A stretch of 17,907 nt of DNA from JAGLSB01 sp023135955 (GCA_030673645.1 DAOVIO010000080.1:1-17907), one strand, 5' to 3'. Positions 7,196-15,319 are shown, counted from the stretch's first letter. Translations and numbers: made by a program. The notes: generated from the sequence alone by a model not told the origin.

Positions 7196-8014
7196 ATGAA
7201 AAAAATGACATTCAATATGAAATTATCACCTCTTAAATACTTATTCCTTCTCGCACTGATCATACTCTTTTCCTGCAATCAGAAAAAAACCGAACCATTC
7301 ACCTTTGTGCAAATGTGTGATACTCAACTTGGAATGGGAGGATACGAGCACGATGTTCAAACATTTACTCAAGCGGTTGAAATAATTAATGAGATGGAAC
7401 CGGATTTCGTTCTAATATGTGGTGACTTAGTACATCATGCCACCGACAGTTCCTTCAATGATTTTATTGAAATCAGGAATGGGTTTTCTATGCCTTCCTA
7501 TTGTGCTGCAGGTAACCATGATATTGGAAACAACCCAACGGAATCAAGTCTTGAAAAATATAGAAATGTCATTGGAGATGACTATTATAATTTCCAACAT
7601 AAAGGATATTCCTTTACAGTGTGTAATACAGAGTTATGGAAAGTAGATTGTGGTGAAGAATCTGAAAAGCACAATCAGTGGTTTATGGAAACTGTGAAAA
7701 ATACAACAGGCGAAGATCAGCCTGGATTTGTAATGGGTCACTATCCCTTGTATTTGGATGAACCTGAAGAGGAAGACAAATATTTCAATATACCCCTGAA
7801 CAAAAGAAAGGAGTTACTAAGTTTGTTTGAACAACAAAACATTAAAGCCTACCTCTCCGGACATGCCCATAGAACTATTATTAATGATTATAATGGTATT
7901 CAAATGGTAACCGGAGAAACAACTAGTAAAAATTTCGATGAAGCACCTATGGGATTCAGGGTTTGGAATGTCACTGCGGATTCTATCTGGCACGAGTTTA
8001 TGGCATTGGATTAA
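7196..8014 (+). CDS. Calcineurin-like metallophosphatase, lipoprotein (CPPED1-like)
   Basis: A 272-aa metallophosphoesterase with every metal-binding block: DTQ (42-44, where most of the superfamily has DxH), GDLVHH (76-81), GNHD (106-109), GHYP (181-184) and GHAH (222-225). The Asp-x-Gln first motif and the overall length resemble the CPPED1/CSTP1 branch. The signal ends in a lipobox (LFSC, Cys27), so the enzyme should be a periplasmic or surface lipoprotein. The substrate cannot be read from the sequence. Being 47 bp after the GH92 gene, it may remove phosphate from mannan- or glycan-derived phosphosugars, which is inference. ATG codons at 7196, 7205 and 7217 are all possible starts. The last would give a more usual 20-residue signal, and no Shine-Dalgarno decides between them. 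Confidence 0.9.
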   Translation: MKKMTFNMKLSPLKYLFLLALIILFSCNQKKTEPFTFVQMCDTQLGMGGYEHDVQTFTQAVEIINEMEPDFVLICGDLVHHATDSSFNDFIEIRNGFSMPSYCAAGNHDIGNNPTESSLEKYRNVIGDDYYNFQHKGYSFTVCNTELWKVDCGEESEKHNQWFMETVKNTTGEDQPGFVMGHYPLYLDEPEEEDKYFNIPLNKRKELLSLFEQQNIKAYLSGHAHRTIINDYNGIQMVTGETTSKNFDEAPMGFRVWNVTADSIWHEFMALD

Positions 8015-8092
8015 TTTGAAAAAGAATTTTGGTAAGTAGTAGAGAGTGGTAGTAAATGATCGCCAGCATTGGTGAGTGATCGTGAAGTGTAC

Positions 8093-8112
8093 AGACGCAA
8101 AATCTTGCGTCT
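8093..8112. repeat. Short REP/MITE-like palindrome
   Basis: AGACGCAA-AATC-TTGCGTCT is a perfect 8-bp stem with a 4-nt loop and no T run, so it is not an ordinary terminator. From memory, near-identical GAGACGCAA...TTGCGTCTC palindromes recur in intergenic DNA of many Bacteroidota and some cyanobacteria. I see only this copy in the window. Confidence 0.55.
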
Positions 8113-8200
8113 CAACATTAACACACTAGCACCTTATTTAGAACCATTCCAAATTGCCTACAATCGTATCCCCCAACTATATACATAACTCTTAGATTAG

Positions 8201-8208
8201 TATTTTTG
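8201..8208 (+). promoter_or_regulatory. Candidate -7 box for the propeller/redox cluster
   Basis: TATTTTTG matches the Bacteroidota -7 consensus TAnnTTTG and lies about 49 bp before the preferred start at 8257. No good -33 TTTG is found at the expected distance, so it is only a candidate. Confidence 0.3.
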
Positions 8209-8256
8209 CTGATTAGCTTAAATTTTTATTTTTTAACTGAAAAACATGCTACAATC

Positions 8257-9471
8257 ATGAACCAAAAATCTTTTTTCATAGTCTCATTGCTAGTAATAAT
8301 GATACTTACAGGATGTAACGTCCAGGAACCTACACGATGGCGTGGAGCTGACGCTAACGGTATTTATCAGGAAACAGACCTTTTACAAAAATGGCCCGAA
8401 TCCGGACCGGAAATTCTCTGGGCCTTCGAAGAGTTGGGACAAGGACATTCATCACCTGTTATAGCCGGTGATTATGTTTACACAATGGGTATGATTGAAA
8501 CTAAAGGATACCTTTTCAAATTCACATTGGAAGGTGAGCTTATTTATAAGGAAGAATACGGCCCTGAATTTACAGAAAGTTTTTTTGGCGCCAGAGGATC
8601 GCCTGTTGTTGTAGGTGATAAAATATACCTGGTAAGTGGATATGGACATCTTTCATGTCTGAATGAGGCAGATGCCAGCCTGATATGGAAAACAGATATG
8701 GTTAATGATTACGGTGGGGATACAATCAGATGGGGATATAATGAGACTCCGGTTATTGATGGCGATGTGATATATGCAACTCCCGGCGGAAAAAACAGTG
8801 TTATCGCTTTAAACAGAAACAATGGCGATCTGATCTGGTCTTGCGAAGGCAAAGGCGAATTATCTGCTTATTGCACCCCACTCCTTTTTGAACACAATGG
8901 AAGGAAGCTTCTAACAACCCATACTGAATCACATTTACTGGGAATCGATCCTGATTCTGGAGAACTACTATGGACACAGCCTCAACCTAACAAATGGTCC
9001 GTTCATGCTAATACACCCGTTTATCACGATGGCGGAATCTTCTTTTTCAGCGGCTATGGCCAGGGCTCCGGAAAACTGAATCTTAGCGAAGATGGAAACT
9101 CTGTTACACTCGCATGGAATAATGTATCAATGGACAGCCGCATGGGCGGTGCTGTTTTTGTTGATGGCTACATTTATGGTTCCGGAGATAAAGGCCGGGA
9201 ATGGAAATGTATCGATTGGGAAACAGGAGTAAATACCTGGGAATCAGATTCGATTGCCAAAGGTGCTACAATTTATGCCGACGGATTACTTTTCGGATAT
9301 TCCGACAAAGGAGAACTTTCATTGGTAAAAGCCAATCCTGAAAAATTTGATCTCATCAGCGTTACAAAAGTCACAAAAGGGACCGAGCAACATTGGGCGC
9401 ATCCTGTCATTCATAATGGAGTTCTTTATCTGAGACACGGACAAGCTCTTATTGCCTATAAAGTCAAGTAA
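8257..9471 (+). CDS. PQQ-like beta-propeller lipoprotein (propeller 1)
   Basis: A 404-aa beta-propeller of the PQQ-like/BamB-like repeat type. After a lipoprotein signal (MILTGC, Cys20) comes the opening block RWRGADANGIY, then about eight blades marked by repeated [STG]PV-x-x-G-D-x-[IV]-Y strands and G-x-L-[IL]-W turns (SPVIAGDYVY, TPVIDGDVIY, DSGELLW, HPVIHNGVLY). It lacks the catalytic and calcium residues and the size of true quinoprotein alcohol dehydrogenases, so it is more likely a binding or scaffold protein than a PQQ enzyme. I prefer the ATG at 8257 because it gives a clean lipoprotein signal; a TTG at 8206 would add 17 residues and spoil it. It is clearly paralogous to the next gene, 13 bp downstream, and opens the long plus-strand cluster. 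Its ligand is unknown. Confidence 0.88.
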   Translation: MNQKSFFIVSLLVIMILTGCNVQEPTRWRGADANGIYQETDLLQKWPESGPEILWAFEELGQGHSSPVIAGDYVYTMGMIETKGYLFKFTLEGELIYKEEYGPEFTESFFGARGSPVVVGDKIYLVSGYGHLSCLNEADASLIWKTDMVNDYGGDTIRWGYNETPVIDGDVIYATPGGKNSVIALNRNNGDLIWSCEGKGELSAYCTPLLFEHNGRKLLTTHTESHLLGIDPDSGELLWTQPQPNKWSVHANTPVYHDGGIFFFSGYGQGSGKLNLSEDGNSVTLAWNNVSMDSRMGGAVFVDGYIYGSGDKGREWKCIDWETGVNTWESDSIAKGATIYADGLLFGYSDKGELSLVKANPEKFDLISVTKVTKGTEQHWAHPVIHNGVLYLRHGQALIAYKVK

Positions 9472-9484
9472 AATCCAAAGAAAT

Positions 9485-10738
9485 ATGAAGAATATAATTA
9501 AATCATTTACTATCATCATTTTCCTGTTTTTGAATTTATGTATTTATGCCCAAGATTCCCAATGGCGCGGGGAAAACAGGGATGGAATTTATAATGACAA
9601 AGGCCTGCTTCAGGAATGGCCAAAAAAAGGACCTGAAAGGATATTTCTTTTAGAAGATTTGGGTAGTGGATATTCCAGTCCAATCGTTAAGAATGAGATT
9701 ATTTACATTAGCGGGAGAAGAGATTCTATTGAAGTTTTGACCGCTGTAAATATGGATGGAGATATTTTATGGGAAACATTAATTGGTGAAGCTTGGCTTA
9801 GATCTTATCCCGATTCCAGATGCTCTCCAACCATTGAAAATGATCGTATCTATATTAGCTCTTCAACCGGTAACGTAAACTGCCTCGATCTTAAGACCGG
9901 CGAAGTAATCTGGGCCGTAAATACTCATGATAATCATAAGGCAGTATTTGGTCGCTTTGGCATGGCAGAATCTGTCTTACTAACAGAAACGGCAGTAATA
10001 TCGACTCCTGCAGGCGCAAAAACCGCGCTTGTTGCTCTGGATAAAAAAGACGGTTCGCTAATTTGGAAAACTAAAAGCATGGGGGATGTCAGAGCATATG
10101 TATCTCCTCTCTTAATTGAACATAATGGAACGAAATTTATCATTGCCATTACTTCTGATAATGTCCTGTCAGTAAATCCTGATAATGGAAAAGTTTACTG
10201 GAATTACAATATTAAGGAAGTACATGCCAAAGACGTTAGAAATAACAATACTAACACTCCGCTATTTCATAATGGTGAAATATTTGTAACCCGAGGTTAT
10301 GATGCAGAAGCTGTTATGTTGAAATTATCAGATGATGGAAAATCTGTAAGTCTGAAATGGGCAAGCAAGGAGCTTGATAGTCATCACGGAGGAGTTGTTC
10401 TATTAGATGGATATCTCTATGGCGCAAACTGGATAAATAGCGGAAATGGTAATTGGATTTGTCAGAAATGGGACAATGGTAAAGTAATGTGGGAAAAAAC
10501 ATGGTTTAATAGGGGTTCTGTAATTTATGCAGATAACCGACTCTATATTTTCGATGAAAAATATGGAAACGTAGGACTTGTTGAACCCAATCCTAAAAAG
10601 TTTAAATTAAAAGGAACCTTCAAAATTGAAGAAGGAAATGGACCACATTGGGCACATCCTACAATTTACAATGGATACCTTCTTCTCAGACATGGCAAAG
10701 CCTTAATGGTTTACGACATCAAAAAGAACAGAAACTAA
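9485..10738 (+). CDS. PQQ-like beta-propeller, secreted (propeller 2)
   Basis: A 417-aa paralogue of the preceding protein. It shares the opening QWRGENRDGIY with LLQEWPKKGPE, a middle LSDDGKSVSLKW, the DSHHGG...DGYLYG block and the ending HWAHPTIYNGYLLLRHGKAL, all aligned with propeller 1, which points to tandem duplication. The signal is of the ordinary Sec type (ending IYA-Q, about residue 22) and not a lipobox, so this copy should be free in the periplasm or exported. I start it at 9485; an upstream in-frame ATG at 9452 lies inside the previous gene and would bury the signal. Blade sequences predict about eight repeats. No redox cofactor site or CXXCH haem motif is visible. Its function is unknown beyond being part of this cluster. 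Confidence 0.87.
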   Translation: MKNIIKSFTIIIFLFLNLCIYAQDSQWRGENRDGIYNDKGLLQEWPKKGPERIFLLEDLGSGYSSPIVKNEIIYISGRRDSIEVLTAVNMDGDILWETLIGEAWLRSYPDSRCSPTIENDRIYISSSTGNVNCLDLKTGEVIWAVNTHDNHKAVFGRFGMAESVLLTETAVISTPAGAKTALVALDKKDGSLIWKTKSMGDVRAYVSPLLIEHNGTKFIIAITSDNVLSVNPDNGKVYWNYNIKEVHAKDVRNNNTNTPLFHNGEIFVTRGYDAEAVMLKLSDDGKSVSLKWASKELDSHHGGVVLLDGYLYGANWINSGNGNWICQKWDNGKVMWEKTWFNRGSVIYADNRLYIFDEKYGNVGLVEPNPKKFKLKGTFKIEEGNGPHWAHPTIYNGYLLLRHGKALMVYDIKKNRN

Positions 10739-10759
10739 TAAAATTCACCGGGCACTTTC

Positions 10760-12187
10760 ATGATTAACAAACAAAATATTATTCTTTTTCTCCTGGTATT
10801 TGCAGGACTTACATCCCTAAGCTGGTGGTTGATTGCTGATCCGGTTAAAGACCTAACCACCAGCGAACCCGGAGCCGATAACCGGGGAGAACCTGTGGCT
10901 GTTAATCTGGATATTAATATCGGAGAATTCTATGAAAGCTTTGGTAAAGAAAGTAGTGATCTGAAAGAAACCTGGCCAAGGTTTCGTGGAGAACATTTCG
11001 ACAATATCAGCCGATCTGATATTGCTCTCATCGATAAATTTCCACCAGAAGGTCCTGATATAAAATGGACAATACATCTGGGGGAAGGTCATGCTGGTGC
11101 TGCAATATATGAGGGGAAAGTTTATGTACTGGATTATGACGAAGAACTCCATTCTGATATGTTGAGATGCTATTCACTCGAATCTGGTACCGAACTTTGG
11201 AAACGCTGGTATAAAGTTAATATTAAACGAAATCATGGAATGTCGAGAACGGTTCCTGCTGTTACTGAAGATTATATTCTTACCATCGGCCCCAGAAGTC
11301 ATGTGATGTGCGTAGATCGCGATGACGGTGATTTCAGATGGGGACTAAATGTAGAAGCTGAATACCATACTGAAATCCCATTCTGGTATACGGGACAATG
11401 TCCTTTAATTGATGATGGGAATGCGATTATTGCAACTGGCGGAAAAGCACTTATGGTTGCCATTGATCTGAAAAGTGGTGAGAAAATTTGGGAGACTCCA
11501 AATCCAGGAGAATGGGCTATGTCGCATGCATCCATTATGCCTTTTACATTCGAAGGAGTAAAAATGTATGTTTATAGTGCTATAAGAGGCGCATGTGGAA
11601 TTGCTGCTGAAGGTGATAATGCTGGTGAGGTACTGTGGGAAACCTCTGAATGGAATCACCAGGTTGTAGCTCCATCGGCTGTTTGTATGCCCGATGGGAA
11701 AATTTTCCTTTCAGCTGGATACGGTGCTGGTAGCATGGTATTACAACTGAAAAAAGAAGGCGATAAATTTTCAACAGAAATATTGCAAAAATATACCCCC
11801 AAAGAAGGACTGGCTAGTGAACAACAAACTCCTGTAATGTTCGAAGGACATCTTTTTGGGATATTACCCAAAGATGCTGGTCCATTGAGAAATCAATTTG
11901 TTTGTGTAAGCCCTGATGACTTTACTAATATTATTTGGTCCAGCGGACAATCAGTACGCTTCGGACTTGGACCATATATGATCGCTGATGGCAAATTTTT
12001 TATTCTCAGCGATGACGGAACTCTTACTATTGTAAAACCCTCTGTTAGTCAATATATTGAGATGGATCAGTTCAGGGTAATCGAAGGACAGGATGCCTGG
12101 GCGCCTCTTGCTATTGCTGATGGCTATCTCGTAATGCGTGATTCAGAAACCATGCTTTGTATTGATATTGCCAGGAACAGGCTTTAA
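10760..12187 (+). CDS. PQQ-like beta-propeller with N-terminal membrane anchor (propeller 3)
   Basis: A 475-aa protein with an N-terminal hydrophobic helix (about 6-25, IILFLLVFAGLTSLSWWLI) and no lipobox or obvious signal-peptidase site, so it is probably anchored in the inner membrane with a periplasmic propeller. A spacer of about 45 residues leads to WPRFRGEHFDNISR and PPEGPDIKW, the same opening as propellers 1 and 2, then PQQ-like blades (GKVYVLDYDEEL, GTELWKRWYKV, SGEKIWETP, GAGSMVLQL). It ends in YLVMRDSETMLCIDI, equivalent to the LRHGQALIAY end of the other two. It is more distant from propellers 1 and 2 than they are from each other. It follows the previous gene by 21 bp. There is no sign of a catalytic quinoprotein site; a protein-docking or assembly role is inference. 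Confidence 0.86.
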   Translation: MINKQNIILFLLVFAGLTSLSWWLIADPVKDLTTSEPGADNRGEPVAVNLDINIGEFYESFGKESSDLKETWPRFRGEHFDNISRSDIALIDKFPPEGPDIKWTIHLGEGHAGAAIYEGKVYVLDYDEELHSDMLRCYSLESGTELWKRWYKVNIKRNHGMSRTVPAVTEDYILTIGPRSHVMCVDRDDGDFRWGLNVEAEYHTEIPFWYTGQCPLIDDGNAIIATGGKALMVAIDLKSGEKIWETPNPGEWAMSHASIMPFTFEGVKMYVYSAIRGACGIAAEGDNAGEVLWETSEWNHQVVAPSAVCMPDGKIFLSAGYGAGSMVLQLKKEGDKFSTEILQKYTPKEGLASEQQTPVMFEGHLFGILPKDAGPLRNQFVCVSPDDFTNIIWSSGQSVRFGLGPYMIADGKFFILSDDGTLTIVKPSVSQYIEMDQFRVIEGQDAWAPLAIADGYLVMRDSETMLCIDIARNRL

Positions 12188-12207
12188 AACGAAAATAAAA
12201 TTTCAAA

Positions 12208-13170
12208 ATGAGCAAAAAAAGCATAGGCATATTGATTCTGGTTATCATAGGAATAATAATTACAATTATTATTCTGGATTTTTTAGGGAACCGACCTAAT
12301 AACCGAGGCGACAATCCATATGAATATAACGTGGAGGAATTCAAAGCTGTTGATGCTTCACTAATTCATTATAAGGAAACAAAAAATATTCCTTTGGGAG
12401 ACATAATAGCGAGAGGAATGGATATTTTTAAAGGTGATATCTATATTACCGGCCAAAATTTTCTTCAGGTCATCCAGATAAATGGGGTTAAAAAATTAAA
12501 TGTTGAGCTCGAAGAAACTGGTATATGCCTTTTAGTAAAAGAAGAATTTATTATTGTTGGTTTACAGCAGAAAATAATCCTTTTTGATCATGAGGGACAT
12601 ATACTCAATTCCTGGATGCCAGACAAAGAAACAACCTATATCACTTCCCTTGCAATGAAAGATGATATTCTCTATGTGGCAGATGCCGGAAACCGAAGGG
12701 TACTCAGATACAATATTGACGGTACTTATATTGGCGAGTTTGAAGGAAAATCAGAAAGTGAGGCAGGTCATGGCTTCATTATTCCAAGTCCACATTTTGA
12801 CCTTGTTGTCAATTCTTACGATGAGCTTTGGGTAGTAAATCCTGGAAAACATGCTCTCGAAAATTATACCGACGAAGGCGATCTCAGAGGATTCTGGGAA
12901 AGCAGTTCAATGAAAATAGAAGGTTTCACAGGATGTTGTAATCCTGCAGAAATAGCTGTTCTTCGTAATGGATCATTTGTTACGGCCGAAAAAGGAGGAA
13001 TGGTAAGAATAAAAATATATTCCCAATCAGGACAGCTGGAAAGTGTAGTTGCTGCACCTGAAAAATTTGTGGAAGAAGGAAAGGCTCCGGAAGTAAAAGT
13101 TGATGAAAACGATATAATATATGCACTCGATTTTGATAAAAAGATGATCAGGGTCTTTGAAAAAAAGTAA
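12208..13170 (+). CDS. Membrane-anchored NHL-repeat beta-propeller with a Cys-Cys motif
   Basis: A 320-aa protein with one N-terminal transmembrane helix (about 5-23, almost all I/L/V) and a periplasmic NHL/six-bladed-propeller domain. NHL-type strands are visible at DILYVADAGNRRVLRYNIDG (about 153-172), DELWVVNPGKHALENY and NDIIYALDFDKKMIRVF. Unusual for an NHL protein is FTGCCNPAEIA (240-250), with adjacent Cys243-Cys244 followed by Asn-Pro. Two neighbouring cysteines in an extracytoplasmic loop could form a vicinal disulfide or bind metal, and in a cluster full of iron-sulfur proteins they may be redox active (inference). I recall similar GCCNP-bearing NHL proteins in Bacteroidota and Planctomycetes but know no assigned function. 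It lies 20 bp after propeller 3 and 21 bp before the next gene. Confidence 0.82.
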   Translation: MSKKSIGILILVIIGIIITIIILDFLGNRPNNRGDNPYEYNVEEFKAVDASLIHYKETKNIPLGDIIARGMDIFKGDIYITGQNFLQVIQINGVKKLNVELEETGICLLVKEEFIIVGLQQKIILFDHEGHILNSWMPDKETTYITSLAMKDDILYVADAGNRRVLRYNIDGTYIGEFEGKSESEAGHGFIIPSPHFDLVVNSYDELWVVNPGKHALENYTDEGDLRGFWESSSMKIEGFTGCCNPAEIAVLRNGSFVTAEKGGMVRIKIYSQSGQLESVVAAPEKFVEEGKAPEVKVDENDIIYALDFDKKMIRVFEKK

Positions 13171-13191
13171 GTTTAATTTAATACGCAAAAA

Positions 13192-13392
13192 ATGACGAGG
13201 AAAGCCTTTTTCAATATGTTTTTCAGGACATCCATCCTAACCGGAATGGCGGCTCTGGTCGGTGTATTTTTTTTTAAGGATCAGATAAGTCAGAACGGAA
13301 AATGCCCAACCAACCCCACATGCAAATCTTGTAGCAAACTTTCGAATTGTTCATTAGACGAGGCTAAAACCTTTAGAAACATCCATGAATAA
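13192..13392 (+). CDS. Small membrane-anchored four-cysteine protein
   Basis: A 66-aa protein I cannot assign to a named family. It has a basic start (MTRK), a hydrophobic helix (about 13-28) and a short extracytoplasmic tail with Cys38, Cys44, Cys47 and Cys53 in the spacing C-x5-C-x2-C-x5-C, followed by SLDEAKTF. Four closely spaced cysteines could bind an iron-sulfur cluster or a metal, or form two disulfides. There is no CXXCH. It lies between the NHL propeller and the Tat ferredoxin on the same strand with a 21-bp gap upstream, so it is almost certainly a real member of the cluster, perhaps a small subunit or cluster carrier of the complex. The 72-bp gap after it is the longest within the cluster. 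Confidence 0.7.
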   Translation: MTRKAFFNMFFRTSILTGMAALVGVFFFKDQISQNGKCPTNPTCKSCSKLSNCSLDEAKTFRNIHE

Positions 13393-13464
13393 AACCAAAA
13401 AACACAAGGATCTGACATTTGGATGTTACTATGTGGCAAAAATATAAATAATATCACATGAAAG

Positions 13465-14040
13465 ATGGCTGAAGAAAAAAAACTAAATAGAAGGGATTTC
13501 ATCCAGAATGGGGCTAGAATTACTGCCGGGGTATCAATTGTTGGTGTTAGTGTTATTGCAGCTACAAAGTCATCTAAAGACAAATACGTCTGGCAAATTG
13601 ATCCCGCCAAATGTACTCAATGCGGCCGATGCGCAACTGATTGTGTTAAAAATCCTTCAGCAGTAAAATGTGTTCATGCCTACGACGTTTGTGGTTATTG
13701 CGATCTATGCGGTGGATATTTCAAACCGGGAATGAATGCATTGCAAACGGGAGCCGAAAATCAATTGTGCCCAACGGCTGCCATTGAAAGAAGATTTATT
13801 GAAGAACCTTATTTTGAATATATTATCGACGAAGATCTATGCATAGCATGCGGATTATGTGTTAAGGGATGTGGAGCCTTCGGAAATGGATCTTTTCAGC
13901 TGCAGATCCGACACGATTTATGCGATAATTGCAATGAATGTGCCATCGCAAGGGTATGTCCTTCCGATGCCATCTCAAGAATCCCTGCCAATCAGGCTTA
14001 TATTATTAAAGGAGAATCTGTAGCAAATGATGAAAGTTAA
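13465..14040 (+). CDS. Tat-exported polyferredoxin, NapG-like (up to four 4Fe-4S clusters)
   Basis: A 191-aa ferredoxin with a twin-arginine signal (NRRDF at 8-12, then a hydrophobic stretch at about 20-33), so it is folded and then moved to, or anchored at, the periplasmic face. It has 17 cysteines. CxxCxxC groups start at Cys50, Cys76, Cys126 and Cys153, and Cys60, Cys102, Cys136 and Cys165 are the likely fourth ligands, enough for four 4Fe-4S clusters; Cys69 is extra. The layout resembles NapG/MauM, the periplasmic ferredoxin that takes electrons from NapH. The NapH-like gene follows after 3 bp, which strongly supports that pairing. The nitrate reductase subunits NapA and NapB are not in view, so the acceptor must be something else, perhaps a protein bound by the propellers. 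The start at 13465 places the RR motif correctly. Confidence 0.9.
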   Translation: MAEEKKLNRRDFIQNGARITAGVSIVGVSVIAATKSSKDKYVWQIDPAKCTQCGRCATDCVKNPSAVKCVHAYDVCGYCDLCGGYFKPGMNALQTGAENQLCPTAAIERRFIEEPYFEYIIDEDLCIACGLCVKGCGAFGNGSFQLQIRHDLCDNCNECAIARVCPSDAISRIPANQAYIIKGESVANDES

Positions 14041-14043
14041 ACT

Positions 14044-15318
14044 ATGAAGAATTCACTCTCAAAAATATTTCTGTTTCTGATTTTCACATTCCTGTTTCTG
14101 GGGGTATATGGTCAGAATAGATTTCCGAAACCCGAGTTCGACTCAGGATACGAACAACCCTCACCTACTAAGCCTGAGCCACGAAGTAATGCAATGGAGA
14201 TTTTGGATGTTTTTGTACTTCTTGCAGCATTATCATTATCATCATGGTTAGCCATTAAAAAAAGATCGAGACAGGGAATTCTCTGGTTATCAATTTTTTC
14301 AATAATATATTTCGGATTTTATCGTGAAGGCTGTGTATGCTCTGTTGGGGCAATCCAAAATGTAGCTCTTGCATTTTTCGACTCAGGATACAAAATATCA
14401 CTTACTATTCTTGCTTTTTTCCTTCTACCCTTAATTTTTGCACTTTTTTTTGGACGATCCTTTTGCGCGGGAGTTTGTCCGCTTGGTGCCATTCAGGATC
14501 TATTGGTAATAAACCCAATTTCAGTCCCTAGCTGGATAAGAAAAACTTTGGACTTTGTACCTTATTTGTATCTGGGATTTGCAGTCTTATTTGCTGCTAC
14601 AGGAACAGATTTTATCATCTGCCGATACGATCCATTCATTGGAATATTCAGAATGAATGCTCCTTATATTATGATCATACTTGGAATTGCCTTCTTATTA
14701 TTAGGAATGTTTTTCGCGCGCCCTTATTGTAGAGCATTTTGCCCATACGGTGTTTTGCTAAACTGGATGTCCAAAGTTTCAAAATGGCACATGACCATTA
14801 CACCAGACGAATGCATAAAATGCAAACTTTGTGAACCTTCTTGTCCTTTCGATGCTATAGAAATTCCTATCGATGAAAAAGAAAGAACTGAAGATACAGT
14901 TCGAAAAAACGTCAGGAGATTCAGCATTTATGCAATTCTTATTCCTCTTTGGATGCTGGCTGGCGGATTTGCCATCTCCAAAGCTCATGTATTTCTGTCG
15001 AGGGCTAATCCCGATGTATTTCTGGCCGAGCTTATGATTACAAATCCGGAACTTATAGATGACACAGAGAATCTTGATATTCAGACATTCCTGGAATCGG
15101 GTAAAACCATGGAGCAGCTGGTAGAAGAAGCTTCTGTTATAAGAATGAAATTCAAAAAAGGGGGCTGGTTTCTTGGAGCTTTTCTTGGACTGGTAATTGG
15201 AGTTATGGTTATGAATCAATTTAAAATGCGTAAACAAGATATCTACGAGCCTCATAAAGGAAATTGCTTTAGCTGTGCACGTTGCATGGATTTTTGTCCC
15301 GTAGAAAAAAAGATATAA
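14044..15318 (+). CDS. NapH-like membrane polyferredoxin (4Fe-4S)
   Basis: A 424-aa integral membrane iron-sulfur protein of the NapH/NosR-C-terminal/CcoG type. A signal-like N-terminal helix (GVYGQ, about 23) precedes transmembrane helices near 51-70, 78-94, 120-137, 171-192, 208-225, 292-312 and 374-391. The family CxxxCP motifs are present twice (Cys141/Cys145 in SFCAGVCPLGA; Cys229/Cys233 in YCRAFCPYG), along with an extra CVC (97, 99). Two full ferredoxin motifs follow: CIKCKLCEPSCP (257-267) and, at the very C-terminus, CFSCARCMDFCP (408-418). The last is separated by its own helix, so it may lie on either side depending on true topology. The protein should relay electrons across or along the membrane to the Tat ferredoxin encoded 3 bp upstream. 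The next gene begins 1 bp after its stop, implying coupled translation. Confidence 0.92.
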   Translation: MKNSLSKIFLFLIFTFLFLGVYGQNRFPKPEFDSGYEQPSPTKPEPRSNAMEILDVFVLLAALSLSSWLAIKKRSRQGILWLSIFSIIYFGFYREGCVCSVGAIQNVALAFFDSGYKISLTILAFFLLPLIFALFFGRSFCAGVCPLGAIQDLLVINPISVPSWIRKTLDFVPYLYLGFAVLFAATGTDFIICRYDPFIGIFRMNAPYIMIILGIAFLLLGMFFARPYCRAFCPYGVLLNWMSKVSKWHMTITPDECIKCKLCEPSCPFDAIEIPIDEKERTEDTVRKNVRRFSIYAILIPLWMLAGGFAISKAHVFLSRANPDVFLAELMITNPELIDDTENLDIQTFLESGKTMEQLVEEASVIRMKFKKGGWFLGAFLGLVIGVMVMNQFKMRKQDIYEPHKGNCFSCARCMDFCPVEKKI

Positions 15319-15319
15319 A

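Larger units (their letters stand above)
8015..8256. other. Intergenic region before the propeller/redox cluster
   Basis: A 242-bp gap with no gene. It contains the short palindrome at 8093-8112 and a candidate -7 box at 8201-8208. No T-rich intrinsic terminator for the mannosidase/phosphatase pair was found. Confidence 0.5.

Noticed and set aside
8206..8256. TTG at 8206 as the start of propeller 1
   Set aside because: It would put 17 residues in front of a good lipoprotein signal and overlaps the candidate -7 box. ATG 8257 is better.
9452..9484. ATG at 9452 as the start of propeller 2
   Set aside because: It lies inside the end of the previous gene and would hide the Sec signal; ATG 9485 follows 13 bp after the previous stop.
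13465..15318. Part of a periplasmic nitrate reductase operon
   Set aside because: The pair resembles NapG and NapH, but NapA, NapB and NapD are missing and propeller genes flank it instead. Related iron-sulfur pairs serve other systems.
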